This document shows positions 47,506 through 57,624 of a DNA stretch of 64,000 bases, piece after piece. The notes beneath the pieces were generated by a model. The model had not been told where the DNA came from. It searched no databases and saw only the letters and a program-made list of their open reading frames with translations. Each line of letters starts with the position of its first letter. Position 1 is the stretch's first letter. A program made the translations under genes and the position numbers. Source of the DNA: Pollenia angustigena (Eukaryota; Arthropoda; Insecta; Diptera; Polleniidae); NCBI GenBank assembly GCA_930367215.1, contig OV884059.1, positions 7,216,945 through 7,280,944 of the forward strand, in the 5' to 3' direction.

Positions 47506-49381
47506 TCAATGAAATTAATGAGTCATTTGTTAATATACCAATGATACTGTCTAATCCAAACTTTTATGATATTGACAATAATGCAGACAATGATAATGAC
47601 GACCTAATCGGTAGATTTAACTTTCAATGTGTTGATCAAATGGATGTCTTATCTTGCTGTTTAGGAATCAAATCGAATGCAGTTGGTGCAGACAATATTC
47701 ACCCTAAGTTTGTTAAATTAATGCTGCCTCTACTATTACCATACATAACTCATCTGTATAATGCTATCATTACTACAAGCTCTTACCCGGCCAAATGGAA
47801 ACATGCAAGAATAATACCGGTTCCAAAGCAAAATTCGGAATTTAGACCAATTGCTATATTGCCATATCTTTCTAAAGTACTTGAGAGATTACTACATAAT
47901 CAACTTACAACTTTTTTGAACCAACACCAACTACTTTCTGAATACCAATCAGGTTTCCGCCCAAAGCATAGTTGTGTAACCGCTCTTCTTAATGTTACTG
48001 AGGACATACGACGGCATATTGATGATGGTTTTGTTGACTTTTTAATACTTCTGGATCACTCAAAAGCATTCGATACAGTGGACCACAATATATTATGTTT
48101 CAAACTTAAGAATATGTTTAATTTTTCAAGTACCTCATGTAAATTAATGTTTTCATACCTTGCAAATCGCACCCAATCTGTATGTATGAATAAGAACTCG
48201 TCTAATTCTATATCTGTAACGAGAGGTGTTCCTCAGGGATCAATATTGGGACCTCTTCTATTCGCTTTGTACGTTAATGATCTCCCTTTACAGTTAAGGC
48301 ACTGCAACATACATATGTATGCTGATGATGTACAGGTCTACTTAAATAGCACTGTGCAGTCAATTGATGAATCGATAGTGAAAATTAATGATGATTTAAA
48401 TCGAATTCATCATTGGGCTTCGGGAAATGGGCTAAGCCTTAATCCTGGTAAATCTAAATGCATGGTAATCCATAAAAGAACCCTTAATCTAAATCGAGAT
48501 TTTAATGTTCTTCTAAACAACAAGAAGATTGAAATTGTTACTTCGGTAAAAAATCTTGGCATAATTATTAATGACACTCTATCATGGTGCAATCATGTAA
48601 ATAGAATTGTCGGCAGGATGTATGGCATGCTACGAACATTATGGTCAACACATTATTTTACACCACTAAAAACAAGAATTCTTATTGCGAAAGCTTATCT
48701 AATGCCTTGTTTACTTTATGGCTGTGAAATATTTGCCAATTGCGACTCGGCCAGCATGGGAAAACTTAATAAGGTAAACAATAATATTATTAGATATGTT
48801 TATGGTCTGAAAAAGTATGACAGTATTTCTTCGCATAAAACTAAACTTTACGGTGTTACTTTTGAAAATTTTCTCAAAATTAGAAGCCTCATTTGTATAC
48901 ATAAAATTATATATGATAAAGTACCCGCCTACCTTTATGAACGAATTTCATTCACAAGGTCAAATAGGGGAAATAAGATAATTCCTTTGAGATACCGAAC
49001 TCTTGTCTCTTCCTGGCAATTTTTCACCGGAACTATTAGACTTTGGAACTCATTACCTCACAACATTCAGCAAAATAGTAACGCATTCAAGTTTAAAAAA
49101 GAAATTTTAAAATTATATTCTACAGCTTAACTTTTATATTGTTATTTATCATATTTTTCGTGTTTTTACAAAGAATCTGCATTTTAATTATTCAATTTCA
49201 CATCACTTTTGAATAATAATCTTTTAACCTTTAAACTAATTAATTTATAAGTATTAATATGTAAACTCTCTAGAATAAATTATAATCAACATGCTTATTT
49301 TAATTAAAAATTTCTATGCTGTAATAATAAGATTTAATCTTGTTGCATAGGAAAGACACAAATAAATAAATAAATAAATAA
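47506..49381 (+). mobile_element. 5'-truncated non-LTR retrotransposon inserted in the right-arm LTR
   Basis: The insertion splits the Gypsy LTR. AATAAG precedes it (47,500-47,505) and is repeated after it (49,382-49,387) as a short target duplication. The 3' end is an (AAAT)n run rather than plain poly(A). It carries the reverse transcriptase part of ORF2 but not the endonuclease, so it is truncated at the 5' side. The left arm has the undisturbed LTR at the mirror position. Confidence 0.85.
47541..49130 (+). CDS. ORF2 fragment, reverse transcriptase of a non-LTR retrotransposon
   Basis: A 529-codon open frame with no stop or frameshift. It begins in the linker between endonuclease and reverse transcriptase (KSNAVGADNIHPKFVK), then shows the finger/palm blocks FRPIAILPYLSKVLER, YQSGFRPKHSCVTALL, LDHSKAFDTVDHNIL (first catalytic Asp), GVPQGSILGPLLFALYVNDL and the catalytic YADD at residues 260-263. 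The C-terminal part has LMPCLLYGCEIF and the WNSLPHNIQ...FKFKKEIL tail. The pattern fits the Jockey/CR1/L2-like group. The endonuclease is missing, so the ATG is not the original start. The unbroken frame shows the insertion is young compared with the Gypsy element it split. Confidence 0.85.
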   Translation: MILSNPNFYDIDNNADNDNDDLIGRFNFQCVDQMDVLSCCLGIKSNAVGADNIHPKFVKLMLPLLLPYITHLYNAIITTSSYPAKWKHARIIPVPKQNSEFRPIAILPYLSKVLERLLHNQLTTFLNQHQLLSEYQSGFRPKHSCVTALLNVTEDIRRHIDDGFVDFLILLDHSKAFDTVDHNILCFKLKNMFNFSSTSCKLMFSYLANRTQSVCMNKNSSNSISVTRGVPQGSILGPLLFALYVNDLPLQLRHCNIHMYADDVQVYLNSTVQSIDESIVKINDDLNRIHHWASGNGLSLNPGKSKCMVIHKRTLNLNRDFNVLLNNKKIEIVTSVKNLGIIINDTLSWCNHVNRIVGRMYGMLRTLWSTHYFTPLKTRILIAKAYLMPCLLYGCEIFANCDSASMGKLNKVNNNIIRYVYGLKKYDSISSHKTKLYGVTFENFLKIRSLICIHKIIYDKVPAYLYERISFTRSNRGNKIIPLRYRTLVSSWQFFTGTIRLWNSLPHNIQQNSNAFKFKKEILKLYSTA

Positions 49382-49458
49382 AATAAGGGAGTAAAATAAT
49401 AGGTATACTTTATGTGGGCCAAAAACGATGGCTTGCAGACTTTTGGTCGTCATAATGT

Positions 49459-49966
49459 TTGGTTTTGATATTGCTAGGTTAGTCTTATTAATGTATTTGT
49501 GATATTTAATAATTATTACCATAATAAAGCATGCTCAATCAACAGTTTTAATTTCACAATTAATAAAATTTTTGGTACAGTCCCGTCATATTTCATTAGT
49601 TAAAAAATTTATAAATAAGGGGCGGGGCTTATTTTAGTAGAATTAAAGAATTTCAGAAAACCAAACATTTTTTTTTTTTGGATTTGTTTTCTGTTTGTTA
49701 GACTATTTACAGCTGCGTCAGCTCTATTCATGTATATTCTAAGTTGTTGTTGTTGTTGTTGTTGTTATAAATAAGGAGGAGTAGAGTACGATAAGGAAAA
49801 ATATTAACCAAGAAGTTACTTTCTACTGTTTTTTGTAATATAATTCTAAGTATTTATGCATATTTAACTGATTAACTGTAAACATAGCTAATGTGCAGCT
49901 GGTTGCTGTTGATACAAAAAAAAAGTGGATGGAATCCTACTTTTCACATGAATAATCGTTATCAAT

Positions 49967-50009
<43 letters not shown>

Positions 50010-50350
50010 ACACACACACAACCGATCAATAGTTGCTTAGTTCCTTAGTCCGTTGTAGTGAAACAGACTAGAGTCTCTGGTGAGAATCAAATATGCAACC
50101 CTTATACTAATAGACTAGCTCACTATCCCACAAGCCTACCGAGGTATGTATACAAAAAGTCACTAGAAAACCTATGCAACAAACTCATTAACTATTCTAA
50201 ACACACACAAAAACTGAAAAAACTAAAAATAATTATTCCACGATCAGTTTTATCTTTAATACGAAAACGCACAAGTAAAATTATCATCCCTCACAAAATT
50301 TTAAAATCTTCAAGACACGTACACGAAGAAATTTAACACCTGCCACTAAA
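49459..50350 (-). repeat. Right-arm counterpart of the outer flank and direct repeat
   Basis: Mirror of about 23,022-23,899. It contains (GTT)n at about 49,744-49,768, a (CA)n tract at about 49,970-50,020 and the reversed tRNA-like SINE segment (GGTGAGAATCAAATATGCAACC). It ends with the GCACAAGTAAAATTATCATCC module. The 92-residue frame here is inside this repeat and is not a gene. Confidence 0.6.
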
Positions 50351-50841
50351 TAAACAAAAATTTTTCTAATTCCCTTTAACCCTTATTTCTCTAGAGTGAA
50401 TGTATAGCATAACCCAGCAAACAATTGTTTGCTTGCATGCTCCTAAATTTGTATTGGAGGCGATAAGAAGGCGATATATAGGCGACATGTTCCCAACTTT
50501 GTATGAAAAAAGTGCTGTAGAACCGCTCTAAACACACTACTAATGCTGCTGTTTACTTTTTATTTTAATTAGGTTTTGTTCAATATGAGTTTTAGAGAAA
50601 ACTTGTTAAGGCAAAAGTTGTTGGAAACTTTACTAACAACAACTTCTTAGAAAACGATTTTTATGTAAAATTAATATTTTCCTAAATATAAGTCTTACAA
50701 GTCGGACTTTACGATTTTTCTCAAACTTTGGCGGGCTTGATTTTTTTTGAGTTGTTTTTTATCAATACCCACCGAATTGGGGAGTTAGAGCATGGAAAAA
50801 TAGAAAAAAAATTTGATCCATACAGTTAACGACCACCCTAG

Positions 50842-51808
50842 TATATATATTCTGGGCTCTTGAGTAATTCTAAGTCGATTTAGCCATGTCCGTCTGTCCG
50901 TCTGTCCGTCTGTTGAAAACACGCTCACTTACAACTCAAAAGAAATGAACAAACTTGGTGCCAAATTGCTTGTAGTTATCCTCAGCAGTTTGGGATTGAA
51001 ATCCAGCAAAATCGGTTCAGTAGGACCAGAGCTATGAATCAAAATGTGGAACCACCACCTAAAAAAATTGATAATTTTGTTACAAAAAATAACATAAATG
51101 CTGGAACAAGGCACGGAATGAGATAAGATTTTGCAAAAATTTGTTTAATTTGACTGGAAATCACGCTGTTAAATTTCGTGATGATCCCTCCTTAATTTAC
51201 CCTAAGCCCCATATAAACAATACTCCCGGAAAACAGTTTAGTACGCCTAAAACCGTAAAAAATAACGCTAGCGTAACAAAATTTGGTACGTCACAGTTTT
51301 ATAGGACTACAAATGACACTGAAATTTCGTGAAGATCCGTACATAATTTACCCTAGGCCCCATAGAAACCCTACTCCCGGAAAACAGTTTAGTACGCCTA
51401 AAACCGTAAAAAATAATGCAATCATAACAAATTTTGGCTCTTCACAGTATTATAGGACTACAAATGATACTGTGAAGATCGGTACATAATTTACCCTAGA
51501 CCCCATAGAAACCCTACTCCCGGAAAACAGTTTAGTACACCTAAAACCATAATTAATAATGCTAGCATAACAGAAATTGGTACGTCACAGTTTTAAAGGA
51601 CTATAAATGACGCTGTGAAATTTCGTGATGATCGGTCCATATAAACCCTACTACCGGAAAACAGTTTAGTCGCCTAAAACCATAATTAATAACAAATCGT
51701 CACAGTTTAAGATAATAATAACATCATACAGATATTACTCCTTAAACATTCGAACTGTCGGTGGAGGGTATCAAAGATTCGGCACAGCCGAATATAGCAC
51801 TCTAACTC
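50842..51808. mobile_element. Dispersed fly repeat with internal 155-bp tandem units
   Basis: The left end has TATATATTCTGGGCTC followed by the GTCCGTCTGTCCGTCTG tract. The right end has GTGGAGGGTAT...GATTCGGCACAGCCGAATATAGCACTCT. The same ends, with the middle deleted, occur reversed at about 58,174-58,340, and a related ATACCCTCCACCAC piece is at about 20,570. Between them (about 51,160-51,710) stand roughly four tandem units of ~155 bp built on TACTCCCGGAAAACAGTTTA and CCTAAAACC(G/A)TAA. It is non-coding and its class is uncertain. Confidence 0.55.
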
Positions 51809-52379
51809 TATTTATTTGCAATAATCTTAAAGTTATCTTTTTAAAATTCTTTTAGCAATAATTTATTGAAAAATAGCTTTCTAGTCCTACAGACTTTCCA
51901 ATTATCCGAAAAAGTTTAAAAGTTTTCTTAATAATATTACAGTTTTTATTATATATTTATACCATTCGGACTTTCAAACTCTTGTTTACTTTATTGACAA
52001 CAAAAATTAAATAACTTTGTCTGTGTTCATACGGCTCTTGTCTTATTGACATGATTGCTACTTTATAGGCGAGAGGGACGAGGGGAAAAGAAACGAGTAC
52101 ACAGATGCATGTACTGTCTTTACGTTTTGCTTTTTCATTCGTTGTGAAATTTTGTTATTGTTTTCAATATCAAAAAAGCACATGTCGTCAACATGACATG
52201 AATCATTTGAACGCCAATTCATGTTCAAAGAAGAAAAAGAATCTTGTCAATAAGACATGAGCCGCACTGTGGCTGAAAATTGAATTTCATCGGCCAAAAG
52301 TCCAATTTTTTGTCATCGCCTATTTCAAAAATTTTAATGCCATTCGATAGCAAACATATTAGAACTAAGGTATCCAAAA
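51809..52379. other. Non-coding stretch
   Basis: No gene. It contains a loosely inverted pair around CTTGTCTTATTGACATGA (52,036) and TCTTGTCAATAAGACATGA (52,242-52,260), 200 bp apart, which may be the ends of a small element. Confidence 0.4.
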
Positions 52380-53570
52380 AACTAGATTAAAATATTGATA
52401 ATTGTGGCTGTGGCATGCTGCTGGAAACAAATATTTTATGTTGTTTTAGAAAAAAATTAATTTTTGTAAATTTGATCAGAACTAAATTATGATTTCTCGC
52501 AATAATGGGTCGAAATTTTTTTTGTTATATTAGTGGGATAGTATTTTTTAAAAAGTGGTTCATTATATCACTGTATCATTTATACCTGATGTGTTATTAA
52601 ATGTTTCCCCAGGTTCTATATTTTAGTTAAATCGGAATTTTAGAGGAGTAGAACTTGTTAGGGTCAAAATGGGTTAAAGAGATTTTAGTACCATCAGAAA
52701 GCTGAAAGTGTCCTCTTTAACCCCATATATACTTGTTCAACTGTTTGGAACTGTCTGTTGAACACTTTTTTCATTTTAATGAAATTACTCGCAACATTTT
52801 TTTTTTGCTATTTTTATTTAAGCTGCTCATATGACTGAAATATAACACAAGGGTTTACGAACGTTTTGTTTTGAAAAATTATTTTGCTTCTTATGAACGG
52901 CTGAACATATTTGAATGAAATTTTAAACTGTCATAGCCGGATAGCTTTTGAGTTGAATTGAAAGAATGGAGGGTCGGGAGTGTGACTTGCGGACCTCTAA
53001 AATTGGTAACCTCGGAAATTCAAACTTTTAAAAAATTCACCAAAAATATTTTATGGATTTCAAAAAAAATTAAATTTAAGGTGTGCTACAAAAAATATGC
53101 TTAAATTTTTAGGTTATCACCTTTGCCTTAAGAGATATTCGGATAAAACGGATTTTTTGTCTAGATTTTATAACGGTTTTTCTAGTTTTTTAATCGGATG
53201 GATTATGTTTTGTGTCAAACTCTTATCAATAGTGGGTTCAACATTTTTTATATTGGTAGTAAAGCAGTCTTCAAACAATGTTATGTTGTATTACTGTACC
53301 GATTATATTTGCTGTGTTATTAAATATTTTTTCAGGTTCTATATTGTAGTCAAATTGAAATTCAGAAGTATAGAATTTATGCGGGTCAAAAGGGGTTAGA
53401 GAGATTTTACTAGCTGTAGGAAGGTGAAAGTATCTACTTTAAATCCAAATGCACTTTTGTACCTGTTTGAACCAGCCTATAGAACACTTTTTTAGTTTGT
53501 GTAAAATTATTCGCAACATTTATTATGCTCTTTTTATTTTACCTATTCATATGACTGGAATATAAATGTA
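52380..53570 (+). repeat. ~710-bp diverged direct duplication
   Basis: The segment about 52,560-52,860 is repeated at about 53,270-53,575. Shared words in order: TGTGTTATTAAAT, TTCTATATT(T/G)TAGT, GGGTTA(A/G)AGAGATTTTA, GAACACTTTTTT(C/A), ATTCGCAACATTT or its variant, and CATATGACTG(A/G)AATATAA. No open frame is conserved between the copies. It ends just upstream of the promoter of the RAG1-like gene. Confidence 0.6.
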
Positions 53571-53711
53571 CCAAGCCAAGTTGTGCTAGGTATTTTATAT
53601 TATATAATTACCAATACCTGTGGGATTTTAAGCGTATCCTACTTTAGCCCAATTTAGTTTTTTATTCTACCTTATTATGCTACCTAGGAACACAGTATAA
53701 CGCAAGCTATG

Positions 53712-53750
53712 TATAAAAGCCAGTGGTATTCGAATAAAATCTCAGTTGTT
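53712..53750 (+). promoter_or_regulatory. Core promoter of the RAG1/Transib-like gene
   Basis: TATAAAAG begins at 53,712 and TCAGTT has its A at 53,744, exactly 32 bp apart as in insect core promoters. The predicted leader is about 54 nt to the ATG at 53,798. Confidence 0.7.
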
Positions 53751-53797
53751 AAAATATATCTAAGCAATAACAATCTAATTTTTAAATATCTATAAAA

Positions 53798-55049
53798 ATG
53801 GAGAGCTTCAGCTATAAAGAATTATCCGAAGAGTATTTTAAAAATAAAAAGGAGGCAGATGTTTTAAGTTACATGGAAGGAAAACTCAATTTATATTCCT
53901 ACAGCACTGAAATACGATCGGAACTGCAAAATAAAATAATCGATTTCGCCAAAAACTTAAAAAATCGGTTCAAACAAGTTGGATGGAGTAAACCTAGATT
54001 TTACAACAGTTTTGCAAACTGGTTAGATGGCGAACTCAGTGTCCAGATATCTTAAGAAGGTACAAATGAAAAGAACCTTGGGAGGCCAAAGAAATCACTT
54101 GAGAACTGTAGCGATAGATCTAAAAGGCGGAAGCTTAAGGATATCAACGAAGAAATCGGAGATACAAGTATTCAAGAAGCTTTGCTATATCAACTGCGAT
54201 CACAAAAAGAACTCACAAAAGTCGATATTATTGAAAAATTTTTTATCGCTAGTCCCAAGAGAACAAAACGGATTCTTAAGAGTATTCCAACGCCAAGCGA
54301 TGAAAAACAGTTTTCAAATGAAGAGGCATTAGCATTATTTTTTGATTTTAAGTTAACAAAAGAGCAATATATTCAGCTCAGAATGTTTGCCACCAAGGGA
54401 CACTATTAAAATCACACCAATTTCGGCAGATGATTTGAAAAAATATGGGAACTGCAAGTTAACTCTCTTTTGCAAATGGGGATGTGATGGTTCTTCTGGA
54501 CAGAAACAATACAAGCAATCTATATGTGAAAATACTTTAGATACAGATATGTTCATGGTATCATTTGTTCCATTGCGATTGGTAAAGAATTTGGAACACT
54601 CGGAGCCTTCGACCTGTACGATGCAAACAAAGGATATTTGGAAAAATCTCACACCATCTTCTACAAAATACTGCAGACCAATTAAATTTGAATTTAAAAA
54701 GGAAACTGCTGTTACCATTAAAACTGAAACCAGTTATATAAGAGCCCAAATTGCAACACTACGGCCATTAGAATTAGAAATAGATGGCCATATAATTGAA
54801 GTTAACTATCAATTAGTGCTAACGATGATAGACGGAAAAGTAGGCCAGGCTTTGACTGACACAAAGGCTTCATCAGATCTGTTTAATATATTGTTGGCAA
54901 CGTCAGATCCGCTCATCTCTAGCATTCGAAGTCAATGGAAAGTAGAACATCGGGACTTAGATGAAGAAGCAAAAGGGCTGCTACAGGACAAAGATAATAC
55001 AAAACCAAATATGGAATATTTGGAGGCAATTTTCCAACCGAATCAATAG
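53798..55049 (+). pseudogene. RAG1/Transib-like DDE recombinase gene, broken and C-terminally truncated
   Basis: Three frames read in series. The first (85 codons) starts MESFSYKELSEEYF. The second has GRPKKSLENCSDRSKRRKL and runs to FATKGHY (stop near 54,409). The third (to 55,049) contains CKWGCDGSSGQKQYKQ, PSSTKYCRPIKFEF and LTMIDGKVGQAL. The order CDG...P-x-S-x3-CRP...(T/D)xxDxK resembles the core of RAG1 and Transib transposases; there the Asp of CDG (here 54,486-54,488) and a later Asp (here about 54,831) are the first two catalytic acids. The part that would hold the zinc-binding Cys pair and the catalytic Glu is missing. Frameshifts near 54,046, 54,080 and 54,405 cannot be explained by introns of normal size. 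AATAAA at 55,057 may be its poly(A) signal. It could be a dead transposon or a decayed domesticated gene. The family call is from memory. Confidence 0.5.
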
Positions 55050-55253
55050 TAGATATAATAAATTTTATTGTTATTAAAGCAAAAAATATGTTTTTGTCCT
55101 CATTGATTGTCATTAATTGATTTTTATATAACAAAATAATTTTTTTTTTTCTTATTATTCTGATATATTAACAATTAAACACTTCACTTTTGCTGTATTT
55201 TATTTTTTGTTACTTTTTTTATTAAAACCCAAAATTCTCTTGTTTATTTTTAG

Positions 55254-55868
55254 ATATTGCGTGGAGTTTGAGGTATTAAGGACTTCTAAATCGTGCCACA
55301 AATTGCCGCCTTATAATTTAATGATAGAAGGTAAGAAAGTATTTTAATTTCTAAATAAACTATTTAAGTTTACAATTTATTTTCTTCCCAAGGTGATCGA
55401 ATTGTTTTACGTTGTGACATTGAAGCCTTTATCCAAGATTTTGCTACAACTGTGGATAACAATTTAACTTCTTCAACGTTAAAATCACAACATCACAATG
55501 ATAGTTCATATAACAAATTATATTTAGCCAACACTTCGGCGGAAGAGGATTTAAATGATAGTGATGAGAATATGATTGACAATAGCAGCAGTGGCAGCAG
55601 TAGTAGTAGTAGTGATGAACATGATGATTATGATACGGCCTCGTTAACGGTAAAAACCACTAGCACTACATCAACAACAACAACGACTACCAGCACTACA
55701 CCATATCCCCCACCGCAATCTATACAATATCATTGCCGTGGCGAAGGTTTGCCAGGTCGTACAACCAGATGGAGTGCCTTGGCGGCACCTTCGTGCAGGG
55801 GAAAATGGTTACGATTAACTTTAGATACACCGAAAAAATGTACTCATGCGCAATTTATATTTGTTTAA
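55254..55868 (+). CDS. Last two exons of an SBSPON-like secreted protein (host gene, partial)
   Basis: Exon A is 55,254-55,330, behind TTTATTTTTAG. Exon B is 55,393-55,868, behind TTCTTCCCAAG. The 62-nt intron has GT/AG borders and phase 1 on both sides. Exon A reads YCVEFEVLRTSKSCHKLPPY. Exon B continues GDRIVLRCD, then a ~90-residue Ser/Asp/Thr-rich low-complexity insert, then CRGEGLPGRTTRWSALAAP, SCRGKWLRL and a C-terminal FIFV. The spacing Y-C-x-E-F...C...C-x-G-x-G-L...W-x-A...P-x-C-x-G-x-W...FIF-(V/I)-end matches the C-terminal domain of somatomedin-B/thrombospondin type-1 proteins. The upstream SMB and TSP1 exons were not found and may lie far upstream, since the palindrome and the RAG1-like pseudogene would sit in the preceding intron. 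Exon A begins with the last base of a split codon. Confidence 0.65.
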
Positions 55869-57283
55869 GGCAGAAATTAAAAGCTGTTTATTTTATTTGT
55901 ACAACTAAAATTATAGAATTAGGTCAAGAGGAGGTCTGTCTGATTTCAATTTAAAAATATAAATTTCCTTAATTATTTTCTTGTTTTTTTTTTCAAATTA
56001 TTAAAAAAACAAAACTAAACAGTTTTGATATAAAATAATGTTTAAGTTAACATAACTTAACTGTAATTTTTCAGGTTTAATTTAAACTTGGTTAAACTAC
56101 ACCAGCGAAGCGAATAATATTTTTATAAATGTTTAGTAATTTTTTTTAAACAAATATTTGGAAAATTTTTTTTGAAATAATAATAATTTTTGTTTATGAA
56201 TCTTAGTACGCAGTTGGATTTTGCTAAACTTGCTTAAATCAAGTTTAACAAAACTCAGTTTAAGCAAGATTAAGACGTTTAAAGATTACAAATGCCGAAA
56301 GTTAATTATAAACTTTTTTATTTCTAATAATTTTTTTTTACAAACTGTTTTTAATTTGTTTACCAAATTAAATGTCAATTATTTTTTAGGTCTTTTCCAG
56401 TGGAATTTTTTTTTTATTTTCTAACCATACGAACATAATCACAACAAAAACTAACCTTAATTATTTCATATATAATACTAACCTCACACTTTTTTATCTT
56501 TTAATTAGCTTTAAGTCAAAAAAAACTCATACTAAAATTAAAAAAAAGCATAAAATTATAAGAAAAATTATTGTTCATAACTGTAAGTTTCATACATATT
56601 ACAGACATTTCCAGCATACACTCTAAAAGCAAAAAAAACAGTAAACATACAAACAAACATACGTACATACATACATACATACATACATACATACATACAT
56701 ACATGCAAAAATTATTATAATTAATTAAATATAAAAATTTCCATAAATTTAAGCAAATGAAATAATAATGTTTAGAATAAAACTTTCTTTAAGAAAAAGC
56801 ATATTAAAAACAAATAAAAATAATAACACAAAGAAAAATTAATTAGTATGAATAATAATAAAATATATAATTTTAAATATAACAATTTATGGATTCTAAA
56901 GCTGTGGTAACACTTAACATATATTTGTACAGACACCATCATGCGTGCAGAGGTTATTAAGGCATCTCTTGGTCTTGCTTGAGCAAAAAACAAAACAAAA
57001 AATGTTACTCCTTCCTTCTCTCTTCTCATAGAAGGGAATGTGAAATGTGTATCTTTTCTTTTATACGAAAGAGCTGAGGCCTTCTATGAGGCATTCTTTA
57101 GCAGTTAGAGAAGAATGGTAATTGAATCAAAAACATTTTTAAGCAGGCCTTTAATAAATTCGGAAGTAAGAAGGTCTTCTGATTTTTACTGCTGGGTATT
57201 GGCTCTATAGTCAAGACCAGAGATCGACAAACTTATAAAATAAAATATTTTAATAATGTAGGTGAGAATTAAGAACAATGTAA
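55869..57283. other. 3' flank of the SBSPON-like gene, non-coding
   Basis: It contains a hairpin-forming CTTGCTTAAA...TTTAAGCAAG at about 56,229-56,270 and a (CATA)n microsatellite at about 56,656-56,703. There is no further gene, and the small open frames are chance. Confidence 0.5.
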
Positions 57284-57624
57284 AGGCTAGATTACACTAT
57301 TATACTTTGTATTAATACATACATGTCAAAAACTCAAGTAATATGACAAAGTGTGATAATGTGAATGCAATGTGTCATGAAAATGACAAGTATTAAGAAA
57401 AAAGTTTGACATCCCATACGACTATTTCTAAACAATAATACTTTTTATTGGATCAGGGTTGCATTTTATTTCATGTGTGAGTGTTTATTCTTTGTGTGAT
57501 GGTCTGAACACAAACTGTCATGTTACATTAGATTTTTTGACAGTCGCAACAAAACTCATTAGATTTCTATCTCACAAGGTATTATGGAATACGTAAGACT
57601 TGTGAAATAGTGTAATCTAGGCTT
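57284..57624. mobile_element. ~340-bp MITE with CTAGATTACACTATT inverted ends
   Basis: CTAGATTACACTATT (from 57,287) and AATAGTGTAATCTAG (to 57,620) are inverted ends. The body includes ATGTGTCATG...CATGTG words and no open frame. The flanks are TAAA and TTAA-like, so a TTAA target is possible but not certain. Confidence 0.6.

Larger units (their letters stand above)
41350..49454 (-). mobile_element. Osvaldo-like Gypsy retrotransposon, right-arm copy (dead, interrupted)
   Basis: Reverse-strand twin of 23,904-30,094, with the same ACAT target duplication (ATGT at 41,346-41,349 and 49,455-49,458). Its 5' LTR is split by a non-LTR insertion at 47,506-49,381. All pol lesions of the left copy are present, so the two are copies of one insertion, not two insertions. 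Confidence 0.9.
36150..50840 (-). repeat. Right arm of giant palindrome
   Basis: Inverted copy of 20,670-36,149. It lacks the left-only insertions and has its own: the non-LTR element at 47,506-49,381. It has also lost about 310 bp of the AT-rich unit 2 (junction near 37,955) and 40 bp of the small TIR element near 50,490. It ends in the dispersed repeat at about 50,690-50,840. Confidence 0.9.

Noticed and set aside
20670..50840. Polinton/Maverick-type giant transposon with very long inverted ends
   Set aside because: None of the expected polymerase, integrase, ATPase or capsid genes lie between the arms, and there is essentially no single-copy centre.
53690..53700. CACAGTA upstream of the RAG1-like gene as a recombination-signal-like transposon end
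   Set aside because: No matching inverted copy was found downstream, and the word is common by chance.
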